Origin: a virus
Length of the DNA stretch: 53,727 bases
Virus record (IMG/VR): IMGVR_UViG_3300030060_003273
Location: 1 to 53,727 of that record
Reading direction: 5' to 3' (one strand)
Position 1 is the first letter of the stretch. Every line of letters starts with the position of its first letter. The translations under genes were made by a program, and so were the position numbers. The notes beneath the pieces are model-generated. The model was not told the DNA's origin. It saw nothing but the letters and a program-made list of their open reading frames with translations, and did no database searches. Of the stretch, positions 22,601 to 27,800 are shown piece after piece.

Positions 22601-23000
22601 CATCCCAGCCTTTTATTTGACCATATCTATTAATTACAGGATTAGCAGAAGAAATAGTTTCGTTAAAAGTATGACCCCCTTCAACTGCATTAAGTGATAT
22701 ATCTAAAGTAACAGGAGCAGGTGCTGTAGGGCTACCGATAGATAACTTTAACAAATTTTCATACTCAAATATTACACCACCTTGGTCAGGTATAACCCAA
22801 GCCTCTAATGTAAAATTATTAACAGTAGTAGTATTGTTAACATTAACTTCACTTTGTTCTAATATTTGTAAATGTGAAAATGATTTTTCTCCACCGGGTA
22901 ATGTTTTACCTGTTTTAGCAAATAAACCATTAGGTACTATAACAGCGTCTGTAATGCCGTTAAAGAACATTGCATAACCGGGGTCTGAAATTACTGTCAT
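4680..23000 (-). CDS. Giant tail/fibre structural protein (6106 aa) with N-terminal LamG-like domain
   Basis: This gene fills one third of the window. I place the start at the ATG at 23000, which has GAGGAG seven bases upstream and begins 10 bases after the previous stop. A TTG start at 23093 would overlap the upstream gene by 83 bases and lacks support. Roughly residues 10-260 look like a LamG/concanavalin-type jellyroll (NFTLEAWVIP, VVVTFNGKNLVIYVNGEIA, then GLWRF). The long middle is rich in Gly, Ser, Thr, Asn, Asp, Tyr, His and Trp, without recognisable catalytic motifs or membrane segments. The C-terminal third carries four copies, one degenerate, of a roughly 110-residue module also found in the fibre gene. 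Two short G-M-x-V-x-G-T-G-I elements lie near 9380 and 5180. It follows the tail-tip genes, so it is probably a very long extracellular tail appendage or tip protein. The function of the middle region is unknown. Confidence 0.88.
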   Translation of the reverse strand: MTVISDPGYAMFFNGITDAVIVPNGLFAKTGKTLPGGEKSFSHLQILEQSEVNVNNTTTVNNFTLEAWVIPDQGGVIFEYENLLKLSIGSPTAPAPVTLDISLNAVEGGHTFNETISSANPVINRYGQIKGWDGLIYPHTSLDAVNSFDAYNTNKNNVSAFTLGHRELLQVVVTFNGKNLVIYVNGEIAVAHDFTEIHKLVLNDGRIFLGGRGGEFRGIIESIHWSKGASDIASEPHAPVKSDSTLGLWRFQEPVSPVETIITIPTVSASNSASTINIGATAAADLIKTILGDTSTSTTSLDLTASPHSNGSYKAARYTDGATSTVSIPHVPYNLLINPLGYDRTTGKPNNLPPERVRIKSIDSSAGTIIIESIHLDYVASTSTGRRGLIHTRTSTSEAVLIMGDCLIDNGMGEPHQPSGTATQFAYRAGQVIIDESIYENHGIVTSLDMAVRETIGRLSETINNNNQYNAVVTGISDSLTPVVDKKLLIGHTGRHYLNHVKSNPYMGILPNPVNESITQKVDGISDVFEVQFPDHYSTVRDQVAMNSQISLYDTKPSQSVTSVVSSSDAFMAIENGMAGLQTSSRSLLAIGGVGIKDNSTSIQFDPLPFILKSLNGHNLTNISNDINSKTYIKHLTPVSESRIALLEVPSLTDEGYAPFIEVHYNAIDMTGETVKYAASDKISADISTNVYVTCTNVKPFGKDGSTIPATELVINDEPAVFDVGSAVIATISHSDNRLTFSLPGGSFASADFNSAFKTLAVTGNIVKRKLNGGVLLVEKTLPDVSTVLSSGSQIIDIVHSDLNSSDKITRLHAPGGIIEFQSTSEFSLDSGDFNGDDTGGVDYENNGQDSVDTSQTPANYFPSHSGDIGQLNPTGVTTANVNNTTHNSVFNQLTIGQSSSDSERTLGFDGIKIGEKPDLDYSTGVYVDSFRCRSVALGDTEIPVYGESAVSHFAVGGKAFNSRGTELGTISAVTHTLITFSSGILKEVLAKEEIYNQPPWRPPPPSTGGRGGTHGGFDIIDSVSNSGGYKIFVQPSDKTKHSQLSKLKVDDKFNIHYLMSKGRLLSFGSDNNSNVTMVCHGVNSDIAGTSIDLEASGSPDSHIVKEIMPGAPVVTVTLGGPGQGALNTKDTWDPSALSRLGWNTRRDNSTKVVSHTTGSPSSITVNPLNNNSDALASWGAYGFPTVGRLYLPVRDTNRLTSSDISITESPPKFASVSYTSRTGNVFTLVAGTGHLGKGDYILADGTEADSFAAWVSATGFTSGAILQLDDKFNPDNICADGTTVNDRLFQSVSSVQHDYQLGTQYASTRAMVEIPLFEEFFFDDIERGIFPGPDNSMRLHVDATYTAHSWAPNPVGRRADAILPQDPEVNSAYSYAINTNAHRSGTKIVKPYDTADRRVFLENAKVFPNPQTSAAAVAGISGSIRPRRAYLPNGEWVLYESVDTSNHYLQIWGGTGGDNYATNVFSKNFLRDLEVGAMLTPAPGIQDSNYETIADNPLLSSVGYEGRRPYYFDRANMMTQGGNVDYGMKQYASAVEFRAGPTTNPHLDRIKSGLAKTKVVSFAGSDLVLEDASNFPLAGTTNTYEIRLAWVDESGTAKYAYYATRSGNTIALSNTGDWASAPPAVGTEIIAWDFYSRTALSSNAEPISLNEPWDNGHLGIINLAWANPYAPGGLRHGDTVWMNMHYTNPHAIEGYFCKSRGVLNENIVHTEFNGGKASTNSNPRDSVPLENFLIGNTCIETAKNFAQHVNKSIELHKLCIASDVQNTSANRDRPMVAFIDPYQCTEEFTRVLLYDVAHDREFIAFQDIWMQVQSSPDAVKIGSATGPNVGGVFANTSDEANAAVSLLDVPPGYASQNKHFTSASQRSEFIESTYAHAFDTTNRGSAFPTGNVNHGHNPDIGSNGITPRTNDAVISGTYAYEKHLQVNASNSSYREQSTFFDTPDGTRVIPAFLALKGIRNSKLSLTNHKESRLQYLKHWTDMDFVRRLSVDLGEVGVKEGVTDIEAAANEVVRLINQAGAKNGQSHARRPADQYLGESERFDLTSVGVKGDSTNRLKDPTAPHQNADFSASGSTHDPAPFWDDSSAFTSHDRGTHMGYVRAHLGRVVLDTNGNKGFSIIIHSTIPGASGRNFCTWLDNSKAQTPYQPQFLIGHGGRMRNYWCQPGEIAGENMHPAPMPINRHGRPFAPITTLKEMLPPEEVEEGFRNNMDLGSDYDGTSTLLVTQGPELATGRGSNTVLSESFETKNPDSVLVNGLRVGTQAKARINFGGMTQAGIPGWGPDCSKWGFPADASSARFNSVYGEVAGVTNALITTTTVAPHIPNEDLKPYNIGNNPFYGIRFVDHRGKSHTIRMVYREYGQRIGDGNKILPPTIDDEIVIWFDDRDVGQGGFTIGRHMVGKGDACGRVTAGAEKLRKGNRWQTYPSPAVGISAAVTYDSTNNNLELVLADPYDNGGELSSSDVLGYLGFPEEGVIELNTASGNTGVIVSYSSRSHYDKDGGGSNKHFFYDITHRAGTISDATYLVSPRVNWTSLLTDEVIAAAVEHAIKMDDPNSDRLEDTSFDCRNMYAADGKTLGEWGVGKNAIRVKAHAKGVMPLRHLFDVTKGKDWGLQGGASEASAVGANHLGGLSTTEIDDGKRLDVGYIPETVLHITTKYRGSNANTATPVLVNSQNNVVSTEVWQQNLRGEKYRRHEGDHIIPSINNYMIDVDDGNMTSSLLTVSSENFFLFVTPGSTNVAASWGERVTAWINDEDFTIVESKTDASGNNYAALNLKFASTDNSTNFETTRNALDATHSLDNIVFSRYGAVKNSMKVDGIRRAGSTRSSPFLYFRGARDSPDHWVPLFFGGGFSGVVMDINDGSNNDYSDFYTHPYSSGPTGCTGLQNIGENSGAFTLLDANAMLAMFPGTAYLDQHKGDVAPPFFNQDALLSFDLNAGQSGSTAHTGVTYGTDASDADRVKVTRPSPVIIRFAHPHARYNQGIGTSSFDVNEQTHTTYMIFGPGQSIPHNTAATEPLPSTRITTAGNLYSVPVHTSQGSSYETFLPNPIHNGGDAMSGTKAYLPNSFTYQINNLEGWNYVMNWEPAQGSPNLISGVHSSNAVGYRHDAATSGRFLSDYVVDGSNKNTPYAHTFTSNGVQNAAGTAFGASGLSTTRLASMCWYMDGGYHPGGNFLDNHVLRNPNHPVTGIKAMNSSGASTNEANYNATSFRVAAQLATAYGATASTSLYSDYMIVDATRCQNAEELAAVVAAAINTYPGSDPLKAIGGTFLPSFQTGHNQDKYGWYKLSGCAYVAHSGSTAGYITMAASGAKPIPEYGWLRIVKKDGGGVFYAPYITYNSGTGVFTLAKHSMMADTDPRNPYDNSEMAAFSNDAAHEVYVWSKTGTHQYNNRGSDSTTRLHMTQVHFSGLVDAVDRTKPVGAVGWHGEAYSYLNSYSNDVLQNPAGKGAWHSFLGFSPYGPADNCFGASLPASGSDASSALLNDFCSMNLSSRHLIAVTHESELPLIAKADRDGVLCTGDWIYVRAAVPSGLTNTSGTGHALYPNNPQFSHPVSQSTNNHLASAGTTLVDTTKVFNKSRYVGPATGGPNVEALIHTSQTLPWNSATYPDTANEDYWHANATNATLELATPCQSPTGDLFWDVDMVPGMRKHELDSADVRKDCISAFNSVQADSPQISGPYYGLHGFYKHRSAAQNFNVEHIVWKRMDGGNLNMPSANSRGLGMVPRTARTTSAGALSHIEHETIYGNCRFSFETTNSAMFPIIQAQEISHPQVAQQHPFEVRNALAIPNEDLQFQEMVVTDDTGQTHTIEGGSPFGTIIYDFRHVSDREIDGLSPSIAGTGLTPNMKIKLPDPDDIPGNIIIRSGFDRIQADQSETWGSGGMNFNWNSITSTSDSNFTKITSPFSGYMKGPRAYPNWENLGWEHISQTMTDGTPVTDFPFSNIDNFSSHTNDYASLITTYEAHDRALYFHITKMGHSSTKRESKGNLTYGTGLSSTNFVAATGPTLTTDEANAIWNDTAENSGGRRFFRVEDTSTGKSTLCSYTGYTHSTFTFAGVVTAPNYDEFIADASTSDIKIYPSYYVPAGTTRFFASRRLRDHSEFSGNSPDMPNTDWENIAGTSVKSQLTTQKLTPIPIPRMGHNYVTPTMAIMPGHYAHPAYQRMFDLHQSCKLAENQSTEYLEADITSPTDSGNNLSYLHPLIWFSTPTAAHSPSDIHGGAFTLLTETKIKYEGYGIAASVGDAGAINAQGGHSIVLEAAGAYTLNQHFPDPMETGAYQIIIQPNLFSAQITGFHNNASSATLAPSQTSSYTSSLTTQQVNTVIAIEHDVSGLYGAYTLVLAEATMADIRGCEIIINEVMLDMEPDAGSQFTNIPTLGLYNSLGVNENTSPHFTRRSLPYHPNMFQKATPGYTLTVPWWSVVHSEGVNSVAASRWRNLEWLKPDNYYEVSRNTFGAIGGQITLGGYPSSYLDVYENHYRNRSLTPVCTVWEDSNQIRTDTVYLTVATNHSAGSAATFGGNPKIIKLENAADMNKISVGMTVTGTGIAANSYVTQIDSDTLFRVNNDTTATNSLIELTFTYYKIAVNNADLFPVRPSYGEYLEYTDSSGKRRLATYLYRTGATSDANSPTETLAKSDYFIGVVGWENGVPSDNFSTVLDAMVSASGPNRVYLKLSGPYDNREAGEIYTNSDKSIATRTLPQLLHGTRDTNSLHSPDAFLCAWHPNLGRPFTWYSDDSSRGFYDKNGAADTPVDKVGYNNIPEHFETIHYHDFFYAASKGPFNLSMTAPAPPSIAANGTAINNTGASSTAAVIDAIVDGSVTLNPQGGNYQSVARIKCLSADDADYDAKVITITSTDGTVRAYTFDDGAAPTDTAVVGTGTERIVRIQNDATASAIAMRLKMAIEHSDGHNGKILVEITDDDNTLNTDTTPDTLLLTQATAGSAGNVTISSTAATSTLTVTGFTDGNQYNYIGFWPGGSRGGPAVSRLDGFADAMVGWGPLTSLDCFGYKDSSITSTSTEGISKLTYNKVNSLSDYERNRCFGYRFGLRQPYNRPRWSIYTRAFLEIAPYIIQIRTGTIGDINGESITIKSTIDDRIRKYVFDSSGSYASGDYKDANESIPEIYVNTNGETTKGGIRLELQTAVTSANGHGNTVAVKNNPTQIAVGDQAGWLILDNIAWAHTDADISHIAQYNIAGASNQVIQDNVMLTNNSAGYHNGPFVQSEAYTSTYLGAGSGFETIVSTEYSSNSLISVQQGILGRLTQITALLNEDQLSRQVRYSDGRRITRPFGCPVRTIRNSSSVRRLYPGDDAGKGIDELASAHRYYMVDWWGNTRGEDVRRFPARGFGIRPAWDPEDAYLDVNVGDRITTDIFKGDLTDRLSGEDNTTNNDVANMSKVDWFNPQTALRVGDRGDGRGVRWPTVFNESMLHDISNAASATGMVLSANTAEPNFGKGMIRASNDAPADTEIKRGISDRLSIADDYGLLKPEASVSRRIETLTGTFSYAVDLFEPVSRSAPRIGIDADNLGDLRTGQKREYVAIGTQAYSLHTDREIGQRAALGGSYTGGNRILLNLDMTSMSWASQPTNAVIKSSNCYTIWPLGGTYVLEVSNYAEPFDDTGWGNLTASTPSGNPYQDSNHSPKTRTNIYDKSIKFMLRPSRALDNTHMQMFRHAPAVKTAAPQSQSKARATITFSGACSVDQAITLISTDGTSKTYTAKGSTTAGSLQFINTDAIAAATALKTCIENAAGHQNKITVEQHSDGTGIGKNRLTLTQVTVGSAGNTTITENLDNVTVTNFLYGSDNGNNFYRATSGGKYGMFNLQAISARTARTYSPVYALAPATSLTVPVAHGPLITGAMTSDFLSTRKETDAKAKAVITITDYSELNNGDIASLISTGTTTHNFTIGAQNPSGKTWALTFTNSTGAYNNDPTITIDSTTLLQIGMNVSGTGIPTGATVSSITDATTFELSAATTGGSLSSQTLTFTSNEIAADNLAACITHQSDFIAESIGNEVHVTQSVAGSAGNTTITLTDSGSAGMIKSDFVGGILYSVKEKGLSESVGRMVMSDNTLRHFRSDAPRRVTEIETDKQDRPDYNVKARYSQLSYPQDIKRVI
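4884..5408 (-). repeat. Tail repeat module, copy 6 (expanded)
   Basis: Encodes a copy near the end of the giant protein: AKAVITITDYSEL, IASLISTGTTTHNFTIGA, LAACITHQSDF, VHVTQSVAGSAGNTTI and SDFVGGI. It is about 175 codons rather than 112, because a segment with QIGMNVSGTGIPTGATV is inserted between the second and third strands. Boundaries are approximate. Confidence 0.7.
5616..5963 (-). repeat. Tail repeat module, copy 5
   Basis: Encodes ARATITFSGACSVDQ, ITLISTDGTSKTYTAKGST, ALKTCIENAAGHQNKITVEQ and LTLTQVTVGSAGNTTITENL. It is the closest relative of the two copies in the fibre gene at the left edge, despite lying in a different gene. Confidence 0.8.
7490..7810 (-). repeat. Tail repeat module, degenerate copy 4
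   Basis: Encodes IQIRTGTIGDINGESITIKS, RKYVFDSSGSY, IRLELQTAVTSANGHGNTVA and GWLILDN. The strand-strand-helix-HG order of the module is kept, but the terminal T-Q-x-x-x-G-S-A-G-N signature is lost. Boundaries are approximate. Confidence 0.5.
8119..8519 (-). repeat. Tail repeat module, copy 3
   Basis: Encodes ARIKCLSADDADYDAKVITI, TSTDGTVRAYTFDDGA, AMRLKMAIEHSDGHNGKILV, LLLTQATAGSAGNVTI and GFTDGNQYN. The T-S/T-D-G-T, I-E-H-x-x-G-H and T-Q-x-x-x-G-S-A-G-N landmarks are all present. Confidence 0.75.
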
Positions 23001-23006
23001 ATTTTT

Positions 23007-23012
23007 CTCCTC
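23007..23012 (-). promoter_or_regulatory. Ribosome-binding site fixing the start of the giant gene
   Basis: GAGGAG on the minus strand, seven bases before the ATG at 23000. It overlaps the TGA of the upstream gene (23011-23013). It favours the 6106-residue product over the 31-residue longer TTG-initiated reading. Confidence 0.75.
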
Positions 23013-24882
23013 ATGGTGATATTGATTGATGTACTGCTGATAATAGCATGTTAAAAGTATATTCTGTGTCCCCTGCTTGGTAGTTAATATCAAGTTTAGA
23101 CGCTATAATTCTTATCCCACCTTTATTGCCCATAGAACCTTCATTTATTGCGATTGCTATATCCCCCAATATATTACCAACTACTGTGTGTAAACCCTGT
23201 AATATATCACCCACTGTTCCCATAGAATCAAAAAGTTGGTCTATTACGTTATCAGAGGCTGTATCTTCTTCTACTTCTGCATTTTTAAATTTTAAAATTT
23301 CCATAACTTCAGAGGCAGGTCTTGTATTACCAACAGAAGTTTTTTGGTCTTCTGGTATAGAGCCATATGTTAAAAAGAAATTTCTTACTTCAGGACTAAC
23401 AGTGTTAGATGTAATGAGAGATTGATATGGTATCTGTATACCCGCTATTTCAGTAGGGCTGTTAATTGGAGAATTAGCAAATAAACCAAGTAAATTTTGT
23501 GCTTTATCACCTGCTGATAGCACAACATTACTCTTACCTTGTGATATACCCCCACTAAATTTAGTAGCATTTATAGGTGAATTACTTGTTGTATCTGCAG
23601 AATAAATCCTACCTACACCATAATCTGAAGGTTTAGATGTAACCCCACCTGTACCTGCTTCTCCATAAAGTTCTAAAGGTGTTAAATTATCATAATGGGA
23701 TGTTTTAATACCACCTTCTTTGTCAAACACATCACCAACTTCATCTCTTTGAACATCAACCCCCTTTATATTAGAACCTGTCCCTGTAACAGAGGCAGTA
23801 AAAGCATGTGCCACAGTTTTACCACCTGTTGATATAACATCAAAATCTGATACTTCTAAATTACTATTAATTGCTGCCTCAATTGCTTTGGCTAAACCTG
23901 CACATGGAGAACTGTTTACAGGAGAATCGCTAGTTGGGTTTGAAAATATACCTTTAATTGGTATCTTGATAGTGGGTATAACATTACCACTTTGTTGAGT
24001 GAGTTTGGTACCTGATACTAAACTAGCATTTACCGAACTCCCCAGTGTAGAATAAGCAGAATTAGCAGTGCCATCAAATATGAATACTATAGGAGTTCCT
24101 TTTCTCACAGCAGAGGGTTTACCATTATGAGCCCAGTGAAAAGGTACGAGTGCAAATCCCATACCATCTAAATAATCTTCAACACTTAATCTGTATATTT
24201 TCTCACCAATTTCCAAACCCCTAGTGGCAGGCGATGATAATATTAAACTACCCTCACCCGTAGGTAAACTAGTTGAATGGTTCATAGTATTAGAGCCAGT
24301 TCTTACAAAACCACTTGATACTAACTTTATGTTAGAATTATATACACTATCTCCTGATAATTGATTATTTGCAGATGCAAATAAATTATGTGTTGACCGT
24401 CCTGTTTTAGAATAAGTAGACATACCAGTCCATAATTGTGAGTTGGCTTTGGTTTTTCTAATATGGGCTTGTATTATACTAGTTTTACTTATTGATGCAC
24501 CTGAGTCTTGAGTAAAAAGTTTAGAAGTAGTGGTTGCATAGAACCTATGGTCCATTGCCCCCATCTGTCTAGATATACCACTACTTGCATTTCTAGCGAA
24601 TGTTGGATAAAGAGGGAAAGTGCTTATTCTACAAGTATCAGGTGTACCTTGTGAAATAGAAGCCCCTTCTGCTTCATCGGCTAGAACACCTCTAATGTTA
24701 ATAACAGTGCTAGGTATATTGAGGTCCAATCCAATCTTTTTAGCATCACTTACTGGTATAGAAAAAACAGATATATTTCTTTCAGTTGTGACTGATAAAT
24801 CTGTGACATCTAAATAAATAGGATGTAACTCAGGTGGAAATACACTATTATCTCTACGAATTAATTTTACTCTTATAGCCAT
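23011..24882 (-). CDS. Tail-tip/baseplate-type protein, short paralogue
   Basis: A 623-residue protein. I use the ATG at 24882, which has GGTGTGAT just before it and leaves four bases after the upstream stop. A longer reading from 24897 would overlap the upstream gene. It is clearly related to the next gene upstream (24887-28192). Near the N-terminus, KKIGLDLNIPSTVINIRGVL matches the partner's NVGIDLNMPRIQFAVTGVI. Near the C-terminus, SAGDKAQNLLGL matches SAGDKAQDLMGL, GIQIPYQS matches GIQIPYVT, and NFFLTYGS matches NFYITYGS. Both end in a beta segment with a Y.F/YEF..(L)..AV pattern. The Gly/Ser/Thr-rich middle lacks the LamG-like domain of the partner. Position after the tape-measure slot suggests a distal tail or tip protein. 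Confidence 0.78.
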   Translation of the reverse strand: MAIRVKLIRRDNSVFPPELHPIYLDVTDLSVTTERNISVFSIPVSDAKKIGLDLNIPSTVINIRGVLADEAEGASISQGTPDTCRISTFPLYPTFARNASSGISRQMGAMDHRFYATTTSKLFTQDSGASISKTSIIQAHIRKTKANSQLWTGMSTYSKTGRSTHNLFASANNQLSGDSVYNSNIKLVSSGFVRTGSNTMNHSTSLPTGEGSLILSSPATRGLEIGEKIYRLSVEDYLDGMGFALVPFHWAHNGKPSAVRKGTPIVFIFDGTANSAYSTLGSSVNASLVSGTKLTQQSGNVIPTIKIPIKGIFSNPTSDSPVNSSPCAGLAKAIEAAINSNLEVSDFDVISTGGKTVAHAFTASVTGTGSNIKGVDVQRDEVGDVFDKEGGIKTSHYDNLTPLELYGEAGTGGVTSKPSDYGVGRIYSADTTSNSPINATKFSGGISQGKSNVVLSAGDKAQNLLGLFANSPINSPTEIAGIQIPYQSLITSNTVSPEVRNFFLTYGSIPEDQKTSVGNTRPASEVMEILKFKNAEVEEDTASDNVIDQLFDSMGTVGDILQGLHTVVGNILGDIAIAINEGSMGNKGGIRIIASKLDINYQAGDTEYTFNMLLSAVHQSISP

Positions 24883-24886
24883 AATA

Positions 24887-27800
24887 TCACACCACAAAGT
24901 CTACGGCTGCCATAGCCAAATCAAATTCATAAAGCCTATCTTCTGCATTGAATCTTACTTCTAAAGTCTCAACTGCTGCTTTTATACCACTCATTCTAGG
25001 TCCATTTTCATAAGGTACAAATGGAGAGGATGCGTGTGTTGTATTATTAGCAGCATTCATTTCAATCCACTTTTTAGAGCCATAAGTGATATAAAAATTA
25101 CGTTGGTCTTTTAATAAACGATTGGTACTGTTTACTCTTTGTACAGTTCCACGTGCAGTTCCACCTGTTGTACTAGTGTTTACAGCAACAGTAAATTCTC
25201 TTTCACTACCAACTGCTGTTATAATTTGTTCACCGTTTAATAAACTAGAAGAGTTTTTAATTTCAACCGTATCACCTATTTTAAAATCATGTTCATTAGC
25301 AGTTATTATAACAGTATTACTACTAACTGATGTTTTCTTAGATATTGGATAAACAGGTTCATCTATTGTAGCAATGTTAGATGTAGTAACATAAGGTATT
25401 TGTATACCATGTATATAATCTTGAAAAGCAATACTGTTGCCAACACCAAGTGTTTCAGTAGCAGTCATCACACCATCTAAAATTTTAGTAAATATATTAT
25501 TAGTGCCTACAAAACCCGGTAAGTTACCTTGGTAGAAATTTTGCATATTAGCCGCAAGTCCCATTAAATCCTGTGCCTTATCACCTGCTGATTTAACATT
25601 AGATGCTGCCCTACCTCCTGTAAAATTTTTAAAGTTGGGTTTAATAAAACCTATATTACTTTTGTAAAATAACATGTTGTTTTTAATAATTCTAAGATTT
25701 TCTCCATTTTCTCCGGGGGTTAAAGCACCTGCAACTTTTTGTGTAATTATAACTCTACCATGCTGAGTGCCTGCTCCACCCCTTACCACCCTAGCGCTAA
25801 ATGCATCACTAAGTTTTGTTTGAGGAATGAAGACTTTTGCACCTTGTGTAGGGGTAAACGCTGTGTTTTCTAAAACTAATTGAGATGCTGTAAATGATTT
25901 AACATAACCTAAAAATACATCAGGTGTACTAGCATTTTCGGTAAATATATACTCACCGTTTTGTAATATATCTGAATAAGATAAAGTAACTGAATTTGTA
26001 GGTTGTGTCACAGCGTTGTATTTATCTACTGTAGTTGGAGTACCTATAGTTCTACCAGAATCGTTTAGTAAGTTACTAACAGGTTTAGCACCTAGTTTTG
26101 CTACATCATGTCTGAAAATACCCGTAGTAGATGTTTCTCCTGATAATGTAACTGCCCTTGCTATCTTGTAAGCCAAATATTCTATAGGGCTTTTAGCACC
26201 ACCTAAGTCTCTTTGTATGGTAGTATTATCATAAGTTTCAGGAGGATTCATTAAATCATAAACTGGTATTACAACTACAGGTTTACCGTATTGGCTATTT
26301 TGAGAATCAGAACTGCTGTCAGTCCAATCTTCAAATTGAATAGGCCAAAAAGTATTCGCTGCATTAAATTCCTTTATAGCACGTGAGCCATTCATCCTTA
26401 ATATCCATATTTTAGTATAAGAAGAATGATTGCCTGCATTCCATGATTCTAAACCTGTAGAGGCTTTAGTGTGACCTGAACTACTAATTGTAACTGAATT
26501 GCTAGTCCAACTTTGTAATCTTCCTAACATAACTGGTGTTCCTAATTCAGTATCACTTGTTGAGGCTACTAATATGTAATTTCTATTTGAAGGTGAACTA
26601 GCAAACACTTCAATGGGTTCTAGACCAGTTGTCCCATAAGTATCACCACTAATACTACCAGTATTAATTGATAAGCCTGAAAATGTAGGTCTGTTAACAT
26701 AACCGTATGGTTCTTGGGGTGTAGGCTGCCTATTGGCGTTTAAATAAAACCTAACATAGTAATTATTGTTTGCAGCACTACTATTTGTTGCTGGTAAACT
26801 ATAAGGGTTAGTTGAGTTTTCTCCAAAGGATAGTCCCCATTTATTGATAAGATAGGCTTCTACTTTCCACCTATCTCCATCACTTAATACTCTTGGGTAG
26901 ATTAAAACCTCTGCTATATGGCCTATGAAGCCCTCAGTGGTAGTGCTACTACTACTAGCAGTTCCACCATCTGTACCAGCCCCTCCAATAACAGTGACTT
27001 TGTGATTACTTGATGCGGCTATATCTTGAAGCCCATTACCCTCCGTAAAGTAAACTGATTCGGCTAAGGCTCCTCCATTACTATTCCAACACTCTGCAGT
27101 ATCTTGTGTGGGAGAGGCATCTAACCTTAATACTGATAAACCTAATGAGTTTGTATCAAAGCCTACTTTATGAGTATGTACTTCTTTTACAGTATCATCA
27201 TTAGTTGTATAAGGACTACTTAATGAGCCTTGAGCAGTGCCTGCAGTGTGCACTTCCCATGTCAAATTACCTCCAAACTGAGTAGACCAATTAGCACCCG
27301 CTTTATAAGATGCTTTCAAAAGCCAGCCTGCCCCATCTTCTCTATCTTTATTATCAATAATTGCATCTTCAGAGTCGCCTCTTTGACCGTTACCAGAAAC
27401 TACAAATACAGTTTGGTTTTTTAATTGATGGGCACACTTTTGACTTCCTTGGCTCATACCAGTTGTACTCATTTTTAAATAACATTCTGAACTACCATCA
27501 AAATATATACTAGGTAATCCGTTAAAAGATTTAGCATGTACTTTAGGTTTATTTGATTCACTAGTTGTAAAAGATGGTGTCACAAATAAGTTACTTTCCC
27601 CTGTTACTACTACTTCACTAGAAGGTGCTTTGTTAGTCCAAGTAGTGACTTCTGTGTTACCACTAGATTCAGCAAAGTCATTAGCATCTAACCACAAAGC
27701 CATACCTGCGATAGGTGTGGTAGGCGGTCCTGTATTACCATCACCACCTGTATATCTCCAATGTGCTAACGGTAAATCAAACCATTTGCCATCTAAATCT

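Noticed and set aside
4680-23000. Giant protein as the missing tape measure
   Set aside because: It is beta-rich with LamG-like and repeat modules, lacks long helices and membrane segments, and lies after the tip genes. Its length would imply an absurdly long tail.
23001-23093. TTG start at 23093 for the giant gene
   Set aside because: It would overlap the upstream gene by 83 bases, has no ribosome-binding site, and adds residues unlike the rest of the protein. The ATG at 23000 has GAGGAG at good spacing.
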